From the NCBI GenBank assembly GCA_009783565.1, contig WRDF01000002.1, positions 186,001 through 250,000 of the forward strand: 64,000 nt of DNA, given 5' to 3'. Position 1 is the stretch's first letter; each line of letters opens with the position of its first letter. The DNA is from Rikenellaceae bacterium (lineage in GTDB: Bacteria > Bacteroidota > Bacteroidia > Bacteroidales > Rikenellaceae). A model generated the notes under the pieces. That model saw only the letters and a list, made by a program, of their open reading frames with translations, searched no databases and was not told the origin of the DNA. Position numbers and translations under genes: made by a program. Shown one piece after another: positions 57,368 to 64,000 of the stretch.

Positions 57368-59026
57368 TCAGAACTGAAAATATATAAACGGCTGAATATC
57401 AGATGATTTTATTTGCATCACGACCCAAATCAGGCTTGCTATTATCAGTGCGAGCGTCCATATCGGCAGGCGGGCGACGCGGCGGCGCATGGAGGCTTCG
57501 CTGAGGTCGGAGGCGAAATGGAGCACGAATCCGAGCGCGATAAGGCCGAAAATTCCGGCATATCCGGCGATAACATCGGATATGAGGTCGGCGCGGAAGT
57601 CGGTGAAAATGCGCGTGAGAATCTGCCCCACAGTCGCCATATCAGGCGCGCGGAATAGTATCCAGCCAAAGAGTACCGTGCTGAATGTCAGTAAGATACC
57701 ATACACGCGACGCCAGCGAGCCATTTCTGCACCGTTGGACTTAGCCAGCGGGAGCATCGCCGCGACGAATGCTGCGCCTGCCAGCGCGCCCCATAATAAC
57801 GAATTGCTTGCTGTCGAAGGAAATATTGCATAGCCGATGCCCGCTCCGACAAGCATCGTCACTACAATAACCAAGAGCCTGATAATGAGGTTGTCACGCG
57901 TACCGTCACGGTTCGGCATCACTGATTTATGGACGGCCAGAGCTACGCCGTGAATCCCGCCCCAGATCACGAAACGCATCGCCGCGCCGTGCCACAGTCC
58001 GCCTAACAGCATGGTAATCATCAGGTTAGCATATGTACGAAGTTGCCCTTTGCGGTTGCCGCCCAGCGAGATGTAGAGGTAATCGCGCAGCCAGCTCGAC
58101 AGCGAAATGTGCCACCGTCGCCAAAAATCGGTGATCGTCGCCGCCTTGTACGGCGAATTGAAGTTTTCGGGAAAACGAAATCCAAGAAGCAGCGCGATGC
58201 CGATCGCCATATCCGAATAGCCAGAAAAGTCGCAATATATTTGCATCGCGTAGCCCAGCATCCCCATAAAGTTCTCGAATCCGCTGTATAGCAACGGATT
58301 ATCGAAAATACGATCGACGAAATTCAAGCTGATATAGTCCGAAATAACGGCCTTTTTGAACAGTCCGGCGATGATCAGCACCATTCCCAGGCCGAACATT
58401 TGGCGCGTGACCACGAGCGGCCGCTGTCGAATTTGCGGTATAAAATCGCGCGCACGCACGATCGGGCCGGCCACCAACACGGGGAAAAACGACAGATAAA
58501 ATGCATAGTCGAGCCAATTGCGGAGTGCATCGACACGCCGGCGATAGAGGTCGATAGTGTAACTCATCGACTGAAAAACAAAAAACGATATACCGATCGG
58601 CAAGAAAATATTTTTAAAATCCAAGAATCCGGCGCCGAACATATCGTTCGCCAATCCGATGAAAAAGTTCGTGTACTTGAAGTATCCAAGCATCCCCAGA
58701 TTGATCGCAACGCTCAGGGCCACAAGCCATTTGCGTGTTCTCTGCCGCAGGTTTTTTTCGAGGCCGAGACCTATGAAATAGTCAGTCGTAGCGACTAAAA
58801 GGATACACAAAAAATAAATCCCACTCGATTTATAATAAAAATACAGTGAAAACAATAATACATATATGATACGCAGCGAGGTCTTGTTGCGCAGAAACTT
58901 ATAAAAAAACGTGAAGCCCGCAAACAGGAACAGGAACAGCCCGCTGCTGAAAATAAGCGGTGCGCGAGGATCGTACTTCAACAATTCACCTACCGACCGC
59001 AGTATTTCTCCTATTTCCGTGAACAC
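57368..59026 (-). CDS. MBOAT-family O-acyltransferase (AlgI/DltB-like)
   Basis: These membrane enzymes move acyl groups, usually acetyl or D-alanyl, toward surface polymers. The 552-residue protein has at least ten membrane helices, YFKYTNFFIGL, FLPIGISFFVFQSMSYTIDLYR, FFPVLVAGPIVRARDFIPQI, FNSPYKAATITDFWRRWHISLSSWLRDYLYISLGG and the catalytic His in GGLWHGAAMRF. It starts 3 bases from the stop of the upstream SGNH gene (on the minus strand), and a second SGNH gene precedes that, an arrangement like algI-algJ/X. A polymer target is not evident. Confidence 0.93.
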   Translation of the reverse strand: MFTEIGEILRSVGELLKYDPRAPLIFSSGLFLFLFAGFTFFYKFLRNKTSLRIIYVLLFSLYFYYKSSGIYFLCILLVATTDYFIGLGLEKNLRQRTRKWLVALSVAINLGMLGYFKYTNFFIGLANDMFGAGFLDFKNIFLPIGISFFVFQSMSYTIDLYRRRVDALRNWLDYAFYLSFFPVLVAGPIVRARDFIPQIRQRPLVVTRQMFGLGMVLIIAGLFKKAVISDYISLNFVDRIFDNPLLYSGFENFMGMLGYAMQIYCDFSGYSDMAIGIALLLGFRFPENFNSPYKAATITDFWRRWHISLSSWLRDYLYISLGGNRKGQLRTYANLMITMLLGGLWHGAAMRFVIWGGIHGVALAVHKSVMPNRDGTRDNLIIRLLVIVVTMLVGAGIGYAIFPSTASNSLLWGALAGAAFVAAMLPLAKSNGAEMARWRRVYGILLTFSTVLFGWILFRAPDMATVGQILTRIFTDFRADLISDVIAGYAGIFGLIALGFVLHFASDLSEASMRRRVARLPIWTLALIIASLIWVVMQIKSSDIQPFIYFQF

Positions 59027-59029
59027 GTT

Positions 59030-60349
59030 TTATAATTCAAAATGCAAGGTTTCATTGTAATACCGTGTGAATGCTTCGTAAAGCATGTCGGCCTGCAACA
59101 CGTAACCGCTCTCTGTGAGGTGGATTCGGTCGGTCTGGGCAAGTCCGCGTGCGTGCCAGCGATCCATCGCCCGCGCGCCGCCGGCTGCACCGTAAAAATT
59201 CCACCATGCTATATTATTATCCGCCGCCGCTGCACAGATTTCTCTCGCCGCCGTCACAATATTGGGATTCGCCACTCGTCGTCCGCCTTGTAGTCTATGG
59301 CTTTCCATCGGCGTGGTGACGAGCAGCGGCACACCCGGATAAGATTCTTTCAGGCGGCGGATAAAATCGCTCGCGCTATCGCGTAACCGACTGGCATTGA
59401 AGTTGTTACCGTAACAATTATTCGTGCCTAGCGAGACGATTATAATGTCGGGCGCGAGCGCCGCAGCTCCGCCGTCGAGTATCGTGGTATTGTTCGCGAA
59501 GTGTTCGAACGCCGCGCCGTTAAGCCCCACGGCATGGTAGAGCACGCCCGGCAAGCCGTTTTCCAGCGAAAAGCCGTAAAACGTGGGATCGTTCCATTCG
59601 GATGTTGTAAAACCGCTGAGTATCAGCGTATCCGTGCTCCGCGAGAGTGCAATACGCGTCGACGTCGGAGTATCGTGCGCCGTGCAGTGTGACCCGATGT
59701 TCAGTTCGTCCGACTCCGAAAGGCGTGGAGCATCCGGAGCGTGAAACACCGTCACAGCAGTGAATGGGTGTCTCGACCTGATACTCAGTTCGTTATACAG
59801 CGTTTCGAGTTTTACGGCAACGCCCGTGAAACCGGGTTTGCCATCCAATCGATCGGTCGCTTTTGTCGCGCTATGACGGAAGCGGCTTGTTATCACATAG
59901 TCCGGCGCTTCGTTCATGCGCGCCATGCGGTGCGGCGTGATCAGCCCGCGTCCGGCATCGCCGAAATCCCGCTGGAACAGTTCTCGCAGCCGTCCGGTAA
60001 GGAATCCCGCCTGAACATGCGAATCGCCGATGTGCAGAATAGAAACCGTGCCCTCCCCGCCGCATTGTAATTCGCGCAGTTTTTCCATCAGCGGCAGAAG
60101 AGCTTCCGTGCTATCGACAATCACATTCGCCGTAGAGTCCGCAAGCGTGCGCAATTCGGGGCGCAAGTAGGTGTGACGTATAGAGTCCGCTGTTATAATC
60201 GGCTCATTTTCAAAATGTTGCCGTGTGTTTGCTCCAATCTCCAACAGAACGGAAAACGCAGCGGCGACCATAATAACCGCTACCGCGAAAATTTTCAGGG
60301 TCTGCTTACGCAAACCAGACCCTGATATTCTGGTCGGGAATAGGCTCAT
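59030..60349 (-). CDS. SGNH/GDSL-type hydrolase, membrane anchored, copy 1
   Basis: The 439-residue protein has one N-terminal membrane helix (about 18-36) and an extracytoplasmic SGNH domain: ILHIGDSHVQAGFLTGRLR with the nucleophile Ser, IVSLGTNNCYG with the oxyanion Asn, and TDRIHLTESGYVLQADMLY with the Asp-His pair. With MBOAT partners such proteins can act as acetyltransferases or esterases on surface polymers. It is encoded between the MBOAT gene and a second SGNH gene. Confidence 0.85.
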   Translation of the reverse strand: MSLFPTRISGSGLRKQTLKIFAVAVIMVAAAFSVLLEIGANTRQHFENEPIITADSIRHTYLRPELRTLADSTANVIVDSTEALLPLMEKLRELQCGGEGTVSILHIGDSHVQAGFLTGRLRELFQRDFGDAGRGLITPHRMARMNEAPDYVITSRFRHSATKATDRLDGKPGFTGVAVKLETLYNELSIRSRHPFTAVTVFHAPDAPRLSESDELNIGSHCTAHDTPTSTRIALSRSTDTLILSGFTTSEWNDPTFYGFSLENGLPGVLYHAVGLNGAAFEHFANNTTILDGGAAALAPDIIIVSLGTNNCYGNNFNASRLRDSASDFIRRLKESYPGVPLLVTTPMESHRLQGGRRVANPNIVTAAREICAAAADNNIAWWNFYGAAGGARAMDRWHARGLAQTDRIHLTESGYVLQADMLYEAFTRYYNETLHFEL

Positions 60350-60366
60350 TTTAAATTTGTTTTTCG

Positions 60367-61890
60367 CTATTCACGCAGAGCGGCGAGCGCCTCGACGAAT
60401 CGCGTGGCGATGTGCCGGCCGCCGCCGTAGCTCAGGTGCATATAATCTTTCGCCGCCCATTGGCGTTCGACGAATTCTACCATGCTTCCATCGCCTCCCA
60501 TCGCCTCGAACGTGTCCCACCACGCTACGCCGCACGCTTCGGCCGCCGCCTTCTGCTCGGCGCGCATCGCTCCTACGGCATCCATTGTCACGAACTGTCC
60601 GTCGCGTTGTGTGCTGCGGTCGCCGACGCCAATCACGACGATCGCGCTGTTCGGGAAACAACTCTTCACATAATTTATTACGCGCCGCAGCGACGTGCCG
60701 TATGAACTGTAATTCGTCACGTCGGGCGACATAGCGTTCAGCCCCCATTGCAGTACCACCAGATCGTAGCCCAACATGCGTCCGATCTGCGTATTCACCT
60801 CGCGGTCAGTGCCGAAGAACGCTATACCGCTGTTGCTGCGTATGGCATAATTGTCAACCGCCACGCCTACGCGGCCGTCCAAAACCACGCCGTAGCCAAT
60901 GAACCGATCGTCGTCAAAATGTGATTTTACGCGCACGTCGAGGCTGCCCGCTCGTTGGTCGGCGAGATGTATTTGCTGTACCTGCGCGCCTCGCTCAGGC
61001 GTGAAACTTCTTGACACAGTGTCATTTACGGTGATATCGATGGTCGTGTCGCCATCATTGACAAAGATCAGCCGCGCGCGCGACCACGAGCCGATATGTC
61101 TTCGAAAACGCGTCCCTTTATATGTCGTCCATGCTTCCGGCTCGTTCGGCGTGCTTACAATGCCCGATACGAAAAACATGTTTTGAAGTTCGTCGGGCGC
61201 GTTTCTTTTATAGATTAAATTATGGTTTGTCCAGCCGCCGAAAGTATGTGTAATCGAAGGACGACTGATGGCCAAAGGGTTACCCAGTGGTACGAAACCC
61301 ACACCCTCGCCGCCGTATTTCGATTGCAGTTGTTCGCGAATGTCGGCCGTAATTATGTCACCCTCGATATACGAGTCGCCGAAAAATGCGATGCGAACCA
61401 CTCTGCTCCCGCTCGCCTGCTCCATCGTCCGCACAAAATCGGCAACCGACACACGGCCATCGGGCGTGTAATCGATAAAATGCACAATTCCGTCGCCCGT
61501 TCGAACATTGTTTCGAACTTCGCGTCTTTCCACGGTTTGCTCGGCTGATCGTTCGACATGTTGTTGGATGGATTGTTCGTGGCGCGGCGGCGTATCCGTG
61601 ATGGCCGCATCACCTAACGCACTATCTTCCGATGCTTCAACACCCTCAGTATCATCGAGATAACCCCTGCGTTCGGCCTCTTCCAAAAAATGCAGGTCAA
61701 GTTTGGTAAGGCCGCCGTCACGGTCGGACGTCGTGTCGGAGAATTCTATCACGTCCGACAAAATATTTGCGCGCTTGAATTGTATACCGCCAATAGAAAA
61801 CGGCGGAATAAGACTGACAACCAGCAATATAGCGATCACCAAAAAAGTGATGCGGAACGAAGAACTCGTGTAATCCTTATTTTCCGGCAT
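60367..61890 (-). CDS. SGNH/GDSL-type hydrolase, membrane anchored, copy 2
   Basis: The 507-residue protein has one membrane helix (about 12-32, FRITFLVIAILLVVSLIPPF), an acidic/polar stalk (about 50-135) and an SGNH-like domain: IAFFGDSYIEGDIITADIREQL, VVLQWGLNAM (Gly-Asn) and AAKDYMHLSYGGGRHIATRF (Asp-x-x-His). VGFVPLGNPLAISRPSITHTF may belong to an inserted carbohydrate-binding part. It starts the run SGNH-SGNH-MBOAT-PAP2. Acetyl transfer is inferred from the MBOAT neighbour. Confidence 0.83.
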   Translation of the reverse strand: MPENKDYTSSSFRITFLVIAILLVVSLIPPFSIGGIQFKRANILSDVIEFSDTTSDRDGGLTKLDLHFLEEAERRGYLDDTEGVEASEDSALGDAAITDTPPRHEQSIQQHVERSAEQTVERREVRNNVRTGDGIVHFIDYTPDGRVSVADFVRTMEQASGSRVVRIAFFGDSYIEGDIITADIREQLQSKYGGEGVGFVPLGNPLAISRPSITHTFGGWTNHNLIYKRNAPDELQNMFFVSGIVSTPNEPEAWTTYKGTRFRRHIGSWSRARLIFVNDGDTTIDITVNDTVSRSFTPERGAQVQQIHLADQRAGSLDVRVKSHFDDDRFIGYGVVLDGRVGVAVDNYAIRSNSGIAFFGTDREVNTQIGRMLGYDLVVLQWGLNAMSPDVTNYSSYGTSLRRVINYVKSCFPNSAIVVIGVGDRSTQRDGQFVTMDAVGAMRAEQKAAAEACGVAWWDTFEAMGGDGSMVEFVERQWAAKDYMHLSYGGGRHIATRFVEALAALRE

Positions 61891-61913
61891 GGTTTATCGT
61901 ATACAAACTAACA

Positions 61914-61953
61914 GGTCTGTTCACACAAGTAGCAGAATTTGTGTGAACAGACC
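61914..61953. terminator. hairpin between the beta-barrel gene and SGNH copy 2
   Basis: GGTCTGTTCACACAA (61914-61928) pairs perfectly with TTGTGTGAACAGACC (61939-61953), loop 10 bases. It follows the stop of the gene at 61971-62654 on the minus strand. T-richness downstream is weak. Confidence 0.6.
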
Positions 61954-61970
61954 CAAAATTAATAACGTAA

Positions 61971-62654
61971 CTATCTGAATCTCAGGCCGGCAACGATTGC
62001 AACGCTGCGATTGCGGAACTCATCGGCGCCGAGCGTTTTGCGGTCTTTCGCGATATTCAGAAAGCTGTGGTCATACCCCACACGGAGCACCAGATTGCCG
62101 TGATTTAATCCTGCGCCTACGTTCACACCGGCATCGAACCGCCGCAGCGCACCGTTCTTAAATGCGCCGCGATTTTCGTTGCGATCCTGCCAATCGGGTG
62201 CGTCGATATAATTGAGCGAGGAATTATATTCGCCGCCGATACCCTGTGCGACGAATCCTCCGGCGGCCACAAAAATGCTCGTGCGGCGCGCAAGTCCGAT
62301 GTTATATGCCAGATTTACAGGCAGTTGTACATACATCGGACGATATTTCTCTGTGCGGTCGCGCCTTATTTCCGGTAGGTCAGAAGAGAATGGCTCGTTG
62401 ATATTATATTGACCGCCTTTGGTGATGATCGAAACTCCCGATTGCAGCCATGTGTTATCGAGTATCTCGTATCCGAACGTTAGTCCTATCGTGTAGCCGC
62501 CGACGCTCTTTGTGATTTCGTCGCCGTCGAACGTCCACGATGAGTGCGAAATCGTTCCGCCCGCTTCAATGCCATAACTGATATGCTGCGCTGCCGCCTG
62601 GCGCACCGATACCGTTGCAAATACGGTCAATACAATAACGTATAGTTTTTTCAT
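61971..62654 (-). CDS. outer-membrane beta-barrel protein, PorT-like
   Basis: The 227-residue protein has a signal peptide (MKKLYVIVLTVFATVSVRQAAAQ) followed by an eight-strand-type barrel: ISYGIEAGGTISHSSW, VGGYTIGLTFGYEILDNTWLQSGVSIITKGG, YVQLPVNLAYNIG, FVAAGGFVAQGIGG and a C-terminal VAIVAGLRFR. The pattern IYLELPLNLxY-like and final aromatic-basic ending match the Bacteroidota outer-membrane beta-barrel group that includes PorT. The function is unknown. It lies 29 bases downstream of the DksA-like gene on the same strand. Confidence 0.78.
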   Translation of the reverse strand: MKKLYVIVLTVFATVSVRQAAAQHISYGIEAGGTISHSSWTFDGDEITKSVGGYTIGLTFGYEILDNTWLQSGVSIITKGGQYNINEPFSSDLPEIRRDRTEKYRPMYVQLPVNLAYNIGLARRTSIFVAAGGFVAQGIGGEYNSSLNYIDAPDWQDRNENRGAFKNGALRRFDAGVNVGAGLNHGNLVLRVGYDHSFLNIAKDRKTLGADEFRNRSVAIVAGLRFR

Positions 62655-62683
62655 GCCTGTTCTTGCGCTATGTCGTTTGAAAG

Positions 62684-63070
62684 TTAATGCTTCTCATTTT
62701 CTTTCACCTCGATGCAAAGCGTCGCGTGGGGAACGATTTTCAGACGCTCCTTCGGGATAAGTTTTCCCGTCTCGCGACATATGCCATAAGTCTTGTTCTC
62801 GATCCTGACCAACGCAGCTTCAAGGTATTGGATGAATTTCAACTGGCGTTGGGCCAGTCGCCCCGACTCTTCTTTCGAAAGCGTCGCCGCGCCCTCTTCG
62901 AGCACCTTGAACGTAGGCGATGTGTCCTCCGTGTCGTTGCTTGACTCGTGTGTGATCGTCGCGCGCAGCAACTCGTAATCGTCGCGCGCTTTTTCGAGCT
63001 TGTCGAGTATTATTTCTTTGAATTCGGCCAGTTCGTCGTCCGAATATCTCGTTTTTTCAAAATCTGCCAT
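62684..63070 (-). CDS. DksA/TraR-family protein with incomplete zinc site
   Basis: DksA-type proteins bind RNA polymerase and adjust initiation with ppGpp. The start is taken at the ATG at 63070 (MADFEKTRYSDDELAEFKEIIL); ATGs at 63079 and 63082 are alternatives. The 128-residue protein has a coiled coil (about 15-90) and the C-terminal globular part YGICRETGKLIPKERLKIVPHATLCIEV. Of the four zinc cysteines, Cys98 and Cys119 remain while Thr101 and Val122 replace the others. It follows ileS on the same strand. Confidence 0.88.
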   Translation of the reverse strand: MADFEKTRYSDDELAEFKEIILDKLEKARDDYELLRATITHESSNDTEDTSPTFKVLEEGAATLSKEESGRLAQRQLKFIQYLEAALVRIENKTYGICRETGKLIPKERLKIVPHATLCIEVKENEKH

Positions 63071-63277
63071 AATTTCCATCATTTTTATTTTTGTCTGCTT
63101 TTCGGCTGTTTTTCGCCAGCCTAAAAGTACAAATATAAACTTTTTTCCGTGATTTGCAAAACCGGTCACACACGCATGTGTTTTTATGCCTGTCTGAAAA
63201 CAGTCGTTTCCTCGTCGTGCTGCGCACCCGCTTCGGTATGGTAAAGTATCCGGCAGGCCGGAAAACACACGCGTGTG
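63071..63277. other. spacer between ileS and the DksA-like gene with palindromic elements
   Basis: Next to the ileS stop is the perfect palindrome CACACGCGTGTG (63266-63277), followed on the minus strand by TTTTCCGGCCTGCCGGA (63265-63249). A second CACACACGCATGTG element lies near 63166-63179. The DksA-side part is A/T-rich and probably holds its promoter. No gene was seen. Confidence 0.7.
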
Positions 63278-64000
63278 TTACATTCGCGTTACGCCGATCG
63301 TTACTGTCTGCTCATCGATTTCGACCTCGCTCGTATGTGCGCCCGTAGCATCGGGAGCGAGCGAGACGCTCAAAGCAAGGGTCTGCGAAGCAATATAATC
63401 TCCGAAATCCTCGACCGCGCCGCGCACCGCCTCGTTATCGCCGACGGTCACGCTGATCTTGTCCGTAACCTCGAACCCGCTTTCCTTGCGGATGTTCTGG
63501 ATGCGGTTGATAAGTTCGCGCGCAACGCCTTCGCGGCGCAGCTCTTCCGTAACCGTGATGTCGAGAGCGACCGTCAGCCTGCCCTCGCTCGCCACCAGCC
63601 AGCCCGGCATGTCCTCAGAAGTGATCTCGAAATCGGCAAGTTCGAGCGGCAACGCCTCGCCGCCGACGATCATCGTCATCCCTGCGTCGGCCTCCACTCG
63701 TGCAATATCATCTTGTGTAAACCCTGCAACCAGCGCCGCGATCTGCTTCATGTGTGCGCCGTACTTCTTGCCGAGCGTCTTGAAGTTCGGTTTGATGCGC
63801 TTGGTTATCAAGCCGTCGGTCTGTTCCAGCAATTCTATCGCCTTAACGTTCACTTCGTTACGGATCAGCCCTTCCACGTGTTCAATGCTGTGTCGCACAC
63901 CAGCATCGAGCACCGGGATCATTATACGAGACAGTGGTTGGCGCACTTTTATATTAACCTTGCGGCGCAAGGCCAGGACCATCGACGAGATGCGCTGTGC
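63278..64000 (-). CDS. ileS: isoleucine-tRNA ligase, C-terminal part, cut by window edge
   Basis: IleS charges tRNA-Ile with isoleucine. The frame is open from the right edge of the window to the stop at 63278, about 240 residues. It reads AQRISSMVLALRRKVNIKVRQPLSRIMIP, then NEVNVKAIELL, VTKRIKPNFKTLGKKYG-type sequence and VALDITVTEELRREGVARELINRIQNIRKESGFEVTDKI, which is the C-terminal tRNA-binding region of the eukaryote-like IleS class common in Bacteroidota. The start and catalytic motifs lie outside. The stop TAA is followed by CACACGCGTGTG. Confidence 0.94.
   Translation of the reverse strand, partial: AQRISSMVLALRRKVNIKVRQPLSRIMIPVLDAGVRHSIEHVEGLIRNEVNVKAIELLEQTDGLITKRIKPNFKTLGKKYGAHMKQIAALVAGFTQDDIARVEADAGMTMIVGGEALPLELADFEITSEDMPGWLVASEGRLTVALDITVTEELRREGVARELINRIQNIRKESGFEVTDKISVTVGDNEAVRGAVEDFGDYIASQTLALSVSLAPDATGAHTSEVEIDEQTVTIGVTRM

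Overview
The window comes from a member of the Bacteroidota, most likely order Bacteroidales and plausibly Rikenellaceae/Alistipes-like (the genus is inference). The evidence is direct: two complete SusC/SusD outer-membrane import loci with ECF sigma/FecR regulators, DUF4843 and PKD-like lipoproteins, an S46 dipeptidyl peptidase, Bacteroidota-type porins, a DksA-like protein with a degenerate zinc site, and several promoters of the Bacteroidota type (TTTG, about 19-20 bases, TAnnTTTG). Base composition is roughly half G+C by eye.

Layout. 1-1.1 kb: rpsF (cut by the left edge), rpsR, rplI and a perfect terminator. 1.1-3.0 kb: two META-domain lipoproteins and a sirtuin. 3.0-7.0 kb: a structured, gene-free stretch and purL with a consensus promoter. 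7.2-19.8 kb, minus strand: import locus 1 (ECF sigma, FecR, SusC, SusD, DUF4843, PKD-like, TlpA-like thioredoxin, S46 peptidase). 19.9-28.8 kb: putative porin, lytic transglycosylase, YhbP-like flavoprotein, M23 peptidase, a GH2-like remnant, rlmH, an alpha-oxoamine synthase. 29.1-35.0 kb: a phosphate operon (OprO/P-type porin, pstS, pstC, pstA, pstB, phoU) with two matching PHO-box-like arrays. 35.2-35.7 kb: tRNA-Pro and ridA, each preceded by a copy of a promoter-linked repeat. 35.9-47.0 kb: import locus 2, which repeats the gene order of locus 1. 47.2-52.5 kb: iorA, iorB, an aminotransferase, aroK and prs (aromatic 2-oxoacid and PRPP metabolism). 52.6 kb: tRNA-Ser followed by a 134-bp nested inverted-repeat element. 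52.9-56.6 kb: DUF4831 protein and a GH2 beta-mannosidase. 56.7-61.9 kb: a surface O-acylation cluster (PAP2 phosphatase, MBOAT acyltransferase, two SGNH hydrolases). 62.0-64.0 kb: a beta-barrel protein, a DksA-like protein and the C-terminal end of ileS.

The two import loci look like regulated TonB-dependent uptake systems. They contain no glycan-cleaving enzyme; both end in a thioredoxin-fold lipoprotein, and locus 1 adds a peptidase, so peptides or another non-glycan nutrient is a reasonable guess.

The least explained content is intergenic. (i) A repeat with core ATTCATGCGAGTGCCGC occurs four times, each time beside a CTTTG promoter box just upstream of a gene. (ii) Two families of long inverted repeats (CGTCATTGCGAG...CTCGCAATGACG and TGTCATTCCGAAC...TTCGGAATGACA) sit between genes. 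(iii) A palindrome of the type ACACGCGTGT directly abuts or overlaps many stop codons. (iv) Two compact elements with 21-23 bp terminal inverted repeats lie beside tRNA-Ser and over the end of the second fecR gene. No CRISPR array, transposase, integrase or phage gene was seen.
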